Positions 44,799-53,744 of a DNA stretch of 64,000 bases are shown here, piece after piece. The notes below the pieces were generated by a model. It ran no database searches, was not told the origin of the DNA, and worked only from the letters and a program-made list of their open reading frames with translations. Origin of the DNA: CAYSPG01 sp964432885 (lineage in GTDB: Bacteria; Bacteroidota; Bacteroidia; AKYH767-A; OLB10); the NCBI GenBank assembly GCA_964432885.1, contig CAYSPG010000002.1, positions 186,001 through 250,000 on the forward strand, given 5' to 3'. Position 1 is the stretch's first letter; the number at the start of each line of letters is the position of its first letter. The position numbers and the translations under genes were made by a program.

Positions 44799-46403
44799 TT
44801 ATTGAAGTGAGAAGTTTACACTAGACAAGCTACGGGTTGAACCATCTGGTCCCACAGCCTTAATGTATTCGAAATAAACTTTATCTCCTGCACGTGCTCC
44901 TGCCAATGCATCTTTCATTTGCTGGGTTATAAGGTTATTGCTGCTTTCAATATCAATAGGGTCTTTACCTCTGCGATAAAGCGACATTTTAAATTTTGTA
45001 ATCTTAAAAAACAATAAGAAATCAAAATTTTCCATCTCAGCAATTACAGCGCTTTGAGCAATAAGTGCATTTTTATTTATGTTTCCTTCTTTTTTGCCAG
45101 CAACCTTTGCAACTGGGTCAGGCACACGTTTTACCCGAAACTTTTGTGCACCCATATTAACTTTCTTACCATCAAAATCGGCAACAATATTTACAGTTGC
45201 TTCACCCTGTGTGGTACATTTAACAATATAATCTGCACTGGTACCCTTAGGGTCTTTTGTTAATGAAGCTCCTCCACCTGAAACAGAAGCTTGCACTTTA
45301 TTATTTGCTACACCGGGAACAGAAATTGATACCGGATTTTCAACACCAATATAAAACACATTCATTTTGGTAGGAGAAATTACTGCGGCTGGTTTTGCAG
45401 CAATATATTCTGCTTCAAAAGGATAATCCTTTGTTTTGGTTGGGTCAACAGGGTCTTTTACTTTAATAACTCCACCCCATTTTTTAATACCTTCTGAACC
45501 CGGACGATCAACAAATTTTCCCATTCCGTTTTCTACAGGAAGATTTCTTCCATTAACAACAATTTCAGCATCAGAACTTTTGTTGAATGCAGCTAAGAAT
45601 ACATCTGCTTTATAATCCTGCCCGGTTAATACATAACTGGTAGGAGCTACAACTTTAGGTTCAACATCTGTGAACTTAACATCAGTACGATTAACGTTGG
45701 TTAACAGGTGAGATGTAATTTCAGATTGAGCAGTTTTTAAATCGGATTGCATTTTGCTAAGAATAGCCAAGGCAGCAACAACAGGTGTGTGGTAAAAACT
45801 TGCCATTTCCCATGTTTTTTTGCTATCTTCTTTGTAAACTTTACTGTTAGGATCTGGATCCTTGGTGTTTAACAAAGTTTCTAAACGTGATTTAAAAATT
45901 GCCTGATCTTTTTGTTCAAGGTTTCCAATCACTTTAGTTTTATATTCTTCAATGCGCTTTTTAATTTCAGAGCCTTTGAACCCTTTTCCGTCATTACGGT
46001 CACCACACAAAACAAGCGTTGGTGTATCGTAATCATCATTTTTTTCTATTTCACGTGCCTTAGGAATTGGCTTGCCTTTTTCAACCTGATCTGCTTTGGT
46101 TACAATTTCGTCTTTGGTATCTTCAATAAATTTGACCAAATCCGTTGTCATTTTCTCAGTAAAAACTGCTCTGTCGTAATGTGGTTTTGCCTTTTTCTCG
46201 TCAGCAGTCATCGCTGTTTTAAAGGCATCCATAGTAGCAGCGTTTTTAGTGTTTATGTTAGCATTCGAAATTTCAATTCCTTCAGTTAAAGTTATGAAGG
46301 CATTGATAATTTCTTTTGATACGTTAAGCGCAAGCAAAGCTGTTAACACAAGATACATCATGTTAATCATCTTTTGCCGCGGAGAGAGTTTCCCACTTGC
46401 CAT
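44799..46403 (-). CDS. gldM: T9SS motor protein GldM (PorM)
   Basis: GldM is the membrane-anchored shaft of the T9SS motor, reaching through the periplasm to the GldKN ring. The 534-residue protein has one N-terminal TM helix (MINMMYLVLTALLALNVS) and then four periplasmic domains of helical and beta type. The last domain includes AEMENFDFLLFFKITKFKMS, near the GldK/N-contact end. The basic N-terminus KLSPRQKMI is typical. It follows gldL by 53 bp and precedes gldN by 18 bp. Confidence 0.97.
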   Translation of the reverse strand: MASGKLSPRQKMINMMYLVLTALLALNVSKEIINAFITLTEGIEISNANINTKNAATMDAFKTAMTADEKKAKPHYDRAVFTEKMTTDLVKFIEDTKDEIVTKADQVEKGKPIPKAREIEKNDDYDTPTLVLCGDRNDGKGFKGSEIKKRIEEYKTKVIGNLEQKDQAIFKSRLETLLNTKDPDPNSKVYKEDSKKTWEMASFYHTPVVAALAILSKMQSDLKTAQSEITSHLLTNVNRTDVKFTDVEPKVVAPTSYVLTGQDYKADVFLAAFNKSSDAEIVVNGRNLPVENGMGKFVDRPGSEGIKKWGGVIKVKDPVDPTKTKDYPFEAEYIAAKPAAVISPTKMNVFYIGVENPVSISVPGVANNKVQASVSGGGASLTKDPKGTSADYIVKCTTQGEATVNIVADFDGKKVNMGAQKFRVKRVPDPVAKVAGKKEGNINKNALIAQSAVIAEMENFDFLLFFKITKFKMSLYRRGKDPIDIESSNNLITQQMKDALAGARAGDKVYFEYIKAVGPDGSTRSLSSVNFSLQ

Positions 46404-46456
46404 AGTCTAATTCAATATTTTGGTTGGTTAATTAAAACGATTAATTGACTGAAAAA

Positions 46457-47266
46457 TTATTTATTGGGGTTCATGTTCATTGCTGAAAGCATGTTGCCAT
46501 AAACTGTATTGAGTGAAGACAGGTTCTTTGCCAGTTTAGAAACTTCGTCCTTATAACGTTTGGTGTCATCAAGCGATTCGTTAAGATTTGCCATCAATTG
46601 ATTAATTCCTTCATAGAATTTTGATGTTTGTTTCAAGTGTGAATTTGAGTCTTGCAACTGTAGTTCATAAACTGCATTAAGAGCTGCAAGATTTTTGCCG
46701 GCCACTTGCACTTGCTCATTATATGTTTTTACATCATCTGAGGCTGTACTTAAGCCCTGCATAGCCTGAGCCGCTTTTTGATAAGAAACACCCAAATCAC
46801 TTACCGACTTGCTAGCAGAGGAAACATTTTTAACGTATTCATCTGTAGCTACTGTTGCATCAGAAAGGTTAGAAAGTTTTGCAGTATTATCACCAAGAGT
46901 TTTTAAACCCGTTCCTAAACTTGCAATAAGGTCAGGACCAACTTTTGCATCTGCAAGCATTTTATCCAAAGCCTGGGCAACAGGATCAATTTTTTTCTTC
47001 TTGTTTTTATCAAAATTTGGATCGTGCATACCCGCTAATTCAGGGTATACAAGTGACCAATCAATGTCCTCATGTGGAGGTTCAAAAGCAGAAAACAAGA
47101 AAATAATTGCCTCGGTAAGAAGACCTACCGTAAGCATGATACCTGCACCTTCCCAGTGCTGGATTTTAAAAAGTGCTCCTACAATTACAATTGCAGCACC
47201 GATACCGTACAATTTTGCCATCAAGGCTTTGTAGCCCCGTCCTGAGGTTAATTCAGCTAATCCCAT
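46457..47266 (-). CDS. gldL: T9SS motor protein GldL (PorL)
   Basis: GldL is the stator-like ring of the T9SS/gliding motor, using proton-motive force. Two TM helices lie in the first 65 residues (LYGIGAAIVIVGALFKIQHW and AGIMLTVGLLTEAIIFLFSA). The motif FKIQHWEGAG and the acidic end of TM2 (FSAFEPPHEDIDW) are the conserved motor segments. A long helical cytoplasmic tail follows (about 110-269). The 269-residue length is slightly longer than many homologues. It is between gldK and gldM in the operon. Confidence 0.97.
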   Translation of the reverse strand: MGLAELTSGRGYKALMAKLYGIGAAIVIVGALFKIQHWEGAGIMLTVGLLTEAIIFLFSAFEPPHEDIDWSLVYPELAGMHDPNFDKNKKKKIDPVAQALDKMLADAKVGPDLIASLGTGLKTLGDNTAKLSNLSDATVATDEYVKNVSSASKSVSDLGVSYQKAAQAMQGLSTASDDVKTYNEQVQVAGKNLAALNAVYELQLQDSNSHLKQTSKFYEGINQLMANLNESLDDTKRYKDEVSKLAKNLSSLNTVYGNMLSAMNMNPNK

Positions 47267-47366
47267 AGTTGTTTGTTTGATTTAAAAGATTAATTGGTTG
47301 ATAATTGAATTTATAAATTAAAATAATAAGTAACTGGTTAATGTGGTTTCAAAAAAGAAAAGGCTA

Positions 47367-48629
47367 TTAATAATCTGCTTTATCGCGACCCAAAAATGAC
47401 ATTACACATCTAAAACCAACATACGATTTTGCTGTGTCTTGATATTCATAAGTACGAGTTCCGGTTTGCAGATAAAAACCTACGTCTTTCCACGATCCTC
47501 CTCTTATTACTTTGCGCTTTAAGGATACGGGATCCGATTCCTTTGCTTCATAAGAATAATCGGGATTTAAATCATGAGAAAAATTATAGGCTGATTCGTC
47601 ATATGCATTGCTGGTCCATTCGGCTACATTACCTGCCATGCAATACAGGCCATAATCATTAGGCCAATATGAAGTAACTTTAACGGTATAAAAGCCACCG
47701 TCATCCATGTAGTTTCCGCGCATTGGTTTAAAGTTTCCTAAAAAACAACCGCGACTGTTACGAATGTATGGCCCACCCCAAGGATAAGGAGCTAAATCAT
47801 GTCCACCACGAGAAGCATATTCCCACTCCGACTCGGTTGGCAATCTAAAATCCTGAACAAACGTTTCGCCATTTGACATTAAATAGCTATTAAGCAATTG
47901 TGTTCTCCATATACAAAAAGCACGGGCTTGTTTCCAGGTAATTCCAACCACTGGATAATCATCATAGGCAGGGTGCCAATAGTACATTGTTGTAATTGGG
48001 TCATTAAACGAGTATGTAAAGTCATGTATCCAGGCTAATGTATCAGGATAAACCGAAATGATGTCTTTTTTAATAAAAACCGATCTGTCAGTATTTCCTT
48101 GTTCGCGGTTTGATTTTTGTGCTGCTTCTTTTAAATCAATCCAGTAATACTCAAACTTAAGTTTACGGGTATCAATTTCTTTTCTGCGATAAAAACGCTC
48201 ACTTTCGGGTAAAAATAATTCAGCAAGGGTTTCAACATTTTGTTCATCATCCCACTTAATTTTCTTTTTCCAGTTAATGCGCTCACCATATTCACCTTCT
48301 TCAATTAAATGATCTCCGCCAATTAAACGGTGAGCCAGTGAATCACGAACCCACTCAGTAAACTGACGGTACTCGTTATTGGTAATTTCGGTGTTATCCA
48401 TATAAAATGCATGGACCGAAACGGTTTTGCTTTGTGCTACTTGTGCATAAGGAACATCTTGATCACTTGGACCCATATTATAGGCTCCGGATGGAATATA
48501 AAGCATACCAAATGGATCTGCCTGATACCATCTCTCTCTGTTTAATGCACCCGTAAGTTGACCGCGATTACCGCCACCACAACTGCTAAGGATTAGAATT
48601 GCGATGAAAGGAACAATTAATTTTCTCAT
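47367..48629 (-). CDS. gldK: T9SS lipoprotein GldK (PorK)
   Basis: GldK is a lipoprotein with a SUMF1/FGE-like fold that forms the periplasmic ring with GldN. The 420-residue protein has a lipobox (LSSC, Cys17), then the FGE domain with ADPFGMLYIPSGAYNMGPSD and YAQVAQSKTVSVHAFYMDNTEITN. It ends with SDPVSLKRKVIRGGSWKDVGFYLQTGTR. The fold is kept but the catalytic Cys pair of true formylglycine-generating enzymes is not apparent, as usual for GldK. It is followed by gldL 100 bp away. Confidence 0.96.
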   Translation of the reverse strand: MRKLIVPFIAILILSSCGGGNRGQLTGALNRERWYQADPFGMLYIPSGAYNMGPSDQDVPYAQVAQSKTVSVHAFYMDNTEITNNEYRQFTEWVRDSLAHRLIGGDHLIEEGEYGERINWKKKIKWDDEQNVETLAELFLPESERFYRRKEIDTRKLKFEYYWIDLKEAAQKSNREQGNTDRSVFIKKDIISVYPDTLAWIHDFTYSFNDPITTMYYWHPAYDDYPVVGITWKQARAFCIWRTQLLNSYLMSNGETFVQDFRLPTESEWEYASRGGHDLAPYPWGGPYIRNSRGCFLGNFKPMRGNYMDDGGFYTVKVTSYWPNDYGLYCMAGNVAEWTSNAYDESAYNFSHDLNPDYSYEAKESDPVSLKRKVIRGGSWKDVGFYLQTGTRTYEYQDTAKSYVGFRCVMSFLGRDKADY

Positions 48630-48774
48630 TGTGTGCCGCTTTAAGGTTTTAAAGAGTATATTTTGAATAAATGGTTTTTAATATTATTCGTTACTGTGCG
48701 ATTTATTCTCTTTTAACCTTTTTAAACTGTTTTTCTCAAAATTAAGTTACTTAACGACTGAAATATTTTATTTA

Positions 48775-49683
48775 TTATAAAAATCTTACATTTCTTAACA
48801 TAGGCAAAGTTTTGGGTTTTATTTTATAACAGTACCCCAACATTACTTCATGTGTACCACTGCTGTAGTCTTTTATTTTAGAAGTGGTAACATCATAGGA
48901 ATAACCGAGTTTTAAATTCTCTAAAAGAGTAAATCCGGCCATTATTACAAAAGCATCTTCCAAACGATACGAACCGCCAATCCAAAAACGTTCGCGGATG
49001 TGAAGATTAAGATTTATATCGGCTTGTGTTTCTTTTGAATCAGATTTTACAAAAAATGATGGTGTAAGTTTTAAGTTGGGACTTAAAGCTAAATTTATTC
49101 CCCCTGTAAAGTAATAGTGTGGTACAACTTCAGATTCAAAATTTCCGAAATCAATTTTGCCTCCTGTGAGGTGAAGAGCAGATGCTCCTAAATAAAATTT
49201 TTCTGAGTTATAAAACAATCCGGCACCTAAATCAAATTTTCCTCCACTTACTGAACCTTCAGGAACTAAAGGATCATTTGCTTCGATAGGTTTAAAGTCG
49301 CCATCATAACCTCTTTGAAGCAATCCAGCATCTAAACCAATTCCGAGTTTGCCCGAACCAATATTTAAATGAAAAGAATATGCAAGTTTAACATTTACAT
49401 TTTTTTCGAAACCGGGTTTATCAGATAAAAAACTTAAACCAAGTCCACCATGTAAAAAGTTAACCGGAGCATCAACACCAAAAACAAATGATGTTGGGCC
49501 ACCGCCAAATTTATCCCATTGGTCGCGGTATAAAAGATGACCACAAATGGCATCGCCTGTGCCGGCATATCCCGGATTGGGATAAAGTTTGTTAAACATG
49601 TTTTGAGAAAACTGCGGGTCTTGTTGTGCAAAAGAAAGTGTGGCTGCAAATAATACAGCAGCAGTGGTAAAGATTTTTTTCAT
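48775..49683 (-). CDS. porP: T9SS outer membrane protein PorP/SprF family
   Basis: This 302-residue outer-membrane barrel of the PorP/SprF family associates with the T9SS motor complex or with surface adhesins. Signal peptide ends SFAQQ. The family start is DPQFSQNMFNKLYPNPGYAGT. It ends with the typical KPKTLPMLRNVRFL tail, after repeated beta strands (LGLSFLSDKPGFEKNVNVKL). It is first in the porP-gldKLMN operon, and a Bacteroidota -33/-7 promoter candidate lies about 50-90 bp upstream. Confidence 0.95.
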   Translation of the reverse strand: MKKIFTTAAVLFAATLSFAQQDPQFSQNMFNKLYPNPGYAGTGDAICGHLLYRDQWDKFGGGPTSFVFGVDAPVNFLHGGLGLSFLSDKPGFEKNVNVKLAYSFHLNIGSGKLGIGLDAGLLQRGYDGDFKPIEANDPLVPEGSVSGGKFDLGAGLFYNSEKFYLGASALHLTGGKIDFGNFESEVVPHYYFTGGINLALSPNLKLTPSFFVKSDSKETQADINLNLHIRERFWIGGSYRLEDAFVIMAGFTLLENLKLGYSYDVTTSKIKDYSSGTHEVMLGYCYKIKPKTLPMLRNVRFL

Positions 49684-49735
49684 ATCCTGCTTTAGGTTGG
49701 GTTAAAGTATGTGTTCGGAATATTTTTTAACGGGT

Positions 49736-49769
49736 GTAAAGTAAGCGAAAAAATTATTTAATTACAAAA
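49736..49769 (-). promoter_or_regulatory. Candidate promoter of the T9SS operon
   Basis: On the minus strand TTTTG (-33-like, 49765-49769) is followed 21 bp later by TACTTTAC (-7-like, 49736-49743; consensus TANNTTTG). The pair lies about 53-86 bp upstream of the porP ATG. The spacing fits Bacteroidota housekeeping promoters. Confidence 0.5.
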
Positions 49770-49812
49770 GAGAAAATTTTAAGTTCAATAAACGAGTGTA
49801 TTTAGGGTACAG

Positions 49813-50985
49813 TTAAGAGAGTTTTTTAATTGCCTGCCACCACCGCTCGGGTATTTCATTGTTACATGCATTACTATAGTCGTTATAACTGCAGGGCAAC
49901 AGATGGTGACGGTTTAGTTTTTTTTTATTTGGTTGCATTGGTAATTCCATCCACCAACGGCCTGTTGTATTGCTTTTTAAAAAATTTATGTCGTGCTGGT
50001 TTTGGCTAACGTGCACCCTGTATAAAGTAAACTGGTTGCTGTTTTTCTCCGGTAAATCTTTTTTTCTGTTTAGAAATCCTTCTATAAAATACCACATCAT
50101 TTCGCCTGAAAGAAAGGCAGTTTGATGGTTAATATCATTTGAAGGGTTGTAATTATATATACCTATCCCGCACATTTTATCACTCATGCCTGCATATTGC
50201 ATTAGCTGGCATACATCTTCGCCATTTAATCCATTGGGAGATGGCTCTGAACTTCCGGGTGAATCACTAAAACGTACTGCCGATAAATCAACGGTAAGTA
50301 CATCGGCATTTCTAACAACCGGCTCAATTTCTTTTATATCTGATTTAATTTGTCCAAGCCTGTATGTGTCAAAGTAGAGATTATTCATCATATCAACTGC
50401 ATGTTGTCCAACAAAAAAGGTTTGATAACCAATGTGGCTGTAGTTGAACAAGAAATTTGGTTGATCTAATATGATATGCCCAAGCCATGTTTTTGAGTTA
50501 AGAGGATCGGAAGGAATGCCTAAATCAAAACAAGCATCAACACAGGCAATGTTTATAACCTGGTCGGCTAATTTGTGTGCCTTGTAGTGAGCAAATGTTA
50601 AATCCTGGCTACCTCCAATTATTACAGGAATTACTTTTAAATCAATAAGGTTTGCAATTATATCGGAAAGGGCAGAATATGTATCGGCAACTGTATGACC
50701 CGGTTTAAGATTTCCGAGGTCAACCATCTTGGTCTTTGAGGAATGCTTTTTTAGCTCGTAAAATTTTTTTCGAATTTTATCCGAAGCATCGCTACCCGGG
50801 TATGTTGGCTCGGCACCCCTGGTTTCGTTTACACCAATAATTGCAATTTGCACTTCGTTTAAAAACGGAAATTTATTTTCCTCAACATATTTATCGGTTG
50901 CATTCCATAACGAGTCAATTGTTGCTGAATTAAAATGCAATGTTAACTCGACAGGCAGGGGACTAAAGTAATCGGGAAAATGCAC
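49813..50985 (-). CDS. Arginase/formimidoylglutamase-fold protein with degenerate metal sites
   Basis: This 390-residue protein has the ureohydrolase fold of arginase and formimidoylglutamase. The three metal motifs are recognisable but altered: GGSQDLTF instead of GGDHS, VDACFDLG instead of DAHxD, and TVDLSAVRFSDSPG instead of SxDxDxxDP. The last keeps the first Asp and loses the second. Most Mn ligands (two His and one Asp) are therefore missing, so catalysis is doubtful. It starts with GTG (50983-50985). It sits between topA and porP on the same strand, a neighbourhood I recall from other Bacteroidota T9SS loci. A structural or regulatory role is possible. Confidence 0.82.
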   Translation of the reverse strand: MHFPDYFSPLPVELTLHFNSATIDSLWNATDKYVEENKFPFLNEVQIAIIGVNETRGAEPTYPGSDASDKIRKKFYELKKHSSKTKMVDLGNLKPGHTVADTYSALSDIIANLIDLKVIPVIIGGSQDLTFAHYKAHKLADQVINIACVDACFDLGIPSDPLNSKTWLGHIILDQPNFLFNYSHIGYQTFFVGQHAVDMMNNLYFDTYRLGQIKSDIKEIEPVVRNADVLTVDLSAVRFSDSPGSSEPSPNGLNGEDVCQLMQYAGMSDKMCGIGIYNYNPSNDINHQTAFLSGEMMWYFIEGFLNRKKDLPEKNSNQFTLYRVHVSQNQHDINFLKSNTTGRWWMELPMQPNKKKLNRHHLLPCSYNDYSNACNNEIPERWWQAIKKLS

Positions 50986-51024
50986 GCTTTGTTTTATTGT
51001 TTTATAAATTACTATTGGGCAGTT

Positions 51025-53604
51025 TTATGATGCCTTTTTTTTCGATTTCTTTTTTGTGGCTTTTTTCTTTACTGTATTCTTTTTGGGTGAAACCGTTTTT
51101 TCTTTTTTGGCCTTGGACTTATTTCCTTTTGTTTTTCCTTCGGTTTTATTTTCAATGCCTCCAAGCAAAGTTATACATTCATCAAGTGTAAGTTCTTTGG
51201 GATCACTATTTTTAGGTACGCGTACATTTTTTTTGCCCATGGCAACTACGGGCCCCCACCGGCTCATTATTACTTTTATATCTGCATTTTCTGCAAACTC
51301 TTTTATAATTTTTTCTTTGTCGGCTTTTCTTTTGTCTTCAATCAACTCAATAGCGCGCTGCAGTTCAATTTCAAATGGTTCATCGGTTTTTTTGAGCGAA
51401 AAAAATCCGTCTTTAAATTTAATGTATGGGCCAAATCTGCCTTTGTTAACTATCACGGGGCTATCTTCATACGATCCTATGGTGCGGGGCAGCCGGGGTG
51501 AATCTAAAATTTCAATTACCCTGTCAAGTTCTATTGTATATGGGTCTTCTTCGCGCGAAAGCGAAATGTACTCTTCGCCAAATTTTATATAGGGTCCAAA
51601 ACGCCCAATGCTTATTACAATTTCTTTATCCTGATGTTTACCTAAGTTGCGAGGTAGTTTAAATAAATCAAGTGCTTCATCTAATGTTATTGTTTCAAGA
51701 CGCTGACCTTTTCTGAGGCTGGCATAGCGAGATGCTTCGTTTTCGTTTTCGGAAACTATTTCGGCCATGGGTCCATAGCGTCCAAGTCTTACTATTACTT
51801 TTTTGCCTGTTTTAGGGTCAACACCCATTTCGCGTTCGCCTGTGGCTCTATCGCTGGTTTTAACTGTGTTTTCTACGTTTTTATGAAATGGTTTATAAAA
51901 GTCTGAAATCATTTTATGCCATTCCAGTTTGCCATCGGCTATTTCGTCAAATTCTTTTTCTATTTCGGCAGTAAAATTGTAATCAAGAATATCGCTGAAG
52001 TATTCAACCAAAAAATCGTTTACTACAGCACCTGTGTCGGTTGGTGAGAGTTTTCCTTTTTCGGCACCGGTAATTTCGGTTAAGGTTTTTTCGGCAATGG
52101 TGTTTTCTTTTAAAAGCAATTGGGCATACTTACGCTCGCGGCCAAATTTTTCTTCTTTAACCACATATCCTCTTTTTTGAATGGTAGATATGGTGGGTGC
52201 ATACGTGGATGGACGGCCAATGCCAAGCTCCTCTAATTTTTTTACAAGGCTTGCTTCGGTAAATCGTGATGGCGGATAGGTAAACCTTTCGGTGGCTGTT
52301 ATATTATTATAGTCTAATAGTTGGCCAACTTCAAGCGGAGGCAATAAGGTATCATCTTTTTCTTCGTTTTCGTCATCGCTGCCTTCAAGATATACTTTTA
52401 AAAAACCATCAAATAAAATAACCTCGCCTGTAGCAACAAATTTTTCATCGGTTTTATTGGTGCTTATGGTAACCACGGTTTTTTCCAATTGGGCTTCGGC
52501 CATTTGGGATGCAATGGTGCGTTTCCAAATTAAGTCATATAAACGCTGCTGGTTTATTTCGCCACCAATTACGGTACGGTTTAAATAGGTAGGTCTTATG
52601 GCTTCGTGTGCCTCCTGTGCCGATGCCGACTTGGTTTTATATTGTCTGAACTGATAATACTGTTCACCATAGTTGTTGGTAATTTCGGTATGTGCCTGCG
52701 CCAATGCCTGGTCGGAAAGATTTACCGAGTCGGTACGCATGTAGGTAATTTTACCTGCTTCGTAAAGTTTTTGGGCAAGCAGCATTGTTTGTGCTACCGA
52801 AAAACCCAGTTTGCGGGCGGCTTCCTGCTGAAGTGTGGATGTGGTAAATGGTGCTGCGGGATTGCGCCTGCCGGGTTTTTTTACCAAATCGGTAATTGAA
52901 TACCCGGCACCATTGCATTTTTCTAAAAAAGATTGTGCTTCGGCTTTGGTTTCAAATTTTTTATCAAGCTCGGCTTTTAATAAGGTGGCGTTGCCGTTTT
53001 TATCGTTAACAATAAACTGTGCCACTACACGATAAAATGATTTTATTTCAAATTTTTCGATATCGCGTTCGCGCTCAACAATTAAACGCACGGCTACCGA
53101 TTGCACGCGCCCTGCCGAAAGTGATGGCTTTACCTTGCGCCATAAGATGGGCGAAAGTTCAAAGCCAACAAGGCGGTCTAAAATTCTGCGCGCCTGTTGG
53201 GCATCTACCAAATGTTTATCAATTTTGCGAGGTGATGCAATGGCACTAAGGATGGCTTCTTTTGTGATTTCGTGAAATACGATGCGTTTTGTTTCGCTGG
53301 TTTTTAATCCCAATGCTTCTACAAGGTGCCATGATATGGCTTCTCCTTCGCGGTCTTCATCCGTTGCAAGCCATACGGTGGATGATTTTTTTGAAAGCGC
53401 CTTTAATTCAGAAACAACTTTTAGTTTGTCATCGCTTACTTCGTAAATGGGTTCGAAATTGTTTTCGATGTCAACTCCATTTTTTTGTTTTGACAAATCA
53501 CGAACGTGTCCGTAACTGCTTTTAACAACAAAGTCTTTTCCTAAAAATCCCTCTATTGTTTTAGCCTTTGCGGGAGACTCAACAATAACTAAGTTTTGCG
53601 GCAT
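51025..53604 (-). CDS. topA: DNA topoisomerase I
   Basis: TopA relaxes negative supercoils by single-strand passage. The 859-residue protein begins with the Toprim domain (LVIVESPAKAKTIEGFLG, with catalytic Glu and DEDREGEAISWH). The active-site Tyr is in GKITYMRTDSVNLSD. The C-terminus lacks cysteine zinc fingers and instead has four repeats of a GRFGPYIKF-type unit, then a very Lys-rich tail (KKKATKKKSKKKAS) suited to DNA binding. This architecture is typical of Bacteroidota TopA. ATG start. Confidence 0.97.
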   Translation of the reverse strand: MPQNLVIVESPAKAKTIEGFLGKDFVVKSSYGHVRDLSKQKNGVDIENNFEPIYEVSDDKLKVVSELKALSKKSSTVWLATDEDREGEAISWHLVEALGLKTSETKRIVFHEITKEAILSAIASPRKIDKHLVDAQQARRILDRLVGFELSPILWRKVKPSLSAGRVQSVAVRLIVERERDIEKFEIKSFYRVVAQFIVNDKNGNATLLKAELDKKFETKAEAQSFLEKCNGAGYSITDLVKKPGRRNPAAPFTTSTLQQEAARKLGFSVAQTMLLAQKLYEAGKITYMRTDSVNLSDQALAQAHTEITNNYGEQYYQFRQYKTKSASAQEAHEAIRPTYLNRTVIGGEINQQRLYDLIWKRTIASQMAEAQLEKTVVTISTNKTDEKFVATGEVILFDGFLKVYLEGSDDENEEKDDTLLPPLEVGQLLDYNNITATERFTYPPSRFTEASLVKKLEELGIGRPSTYAPTISTIQKRGYVVKEEKFGRERKYAQLLLKENTIAEKTLTEITGAEKGKLSPTDTGAVVNDFLVEYFSDILDYNFTAEIEKEFDEIADGKLEWHKMISDFYKPFHKNVENTVKTSDRATGEREMGVDPKTGKKVIVRLGRYGPMAEIVSENENEASRYASLRKGQRLETITLDEALDLFKLPRNLGKHQDKEIVISIGRFGPYIKFGEEYISLSREEDPYTIELDRVIEILDSPRLPRTIGSYEDSPVIVNKGRFGPYIKFKDGFFSLKKTDEPFEIELQRAIELIEDKRKADKEKIIKEFAENADIKVIMSRWGPVVAMGKKNVRVPKNSDPKELTLDECITLLGGIENKTEGKTKGNKSKAKKEKTVSPKKNTVKKKATKKKSKKKAS

Positions 53605-53744
53605 GCCTGTTTTTTTGTGGGCGCAAATTAAGGCAATAAATTTTTAAAGTTGCAAATTTGATTTCCGGACGGGGAGATTCATCAATGAAAAACGGGTTGT
53701 TGAATTATTTCCACAACACGATTATTTTATCAATTTCACGTTTT

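Noticed and set aside
47367..48629. GldK as an active formylglycine-generating enzyme
   Set aside because: It shares the SUMF1 fold, but the reactive Cys pair is not apparent and the operon fixes it as the T9SS ring lipoprotein.
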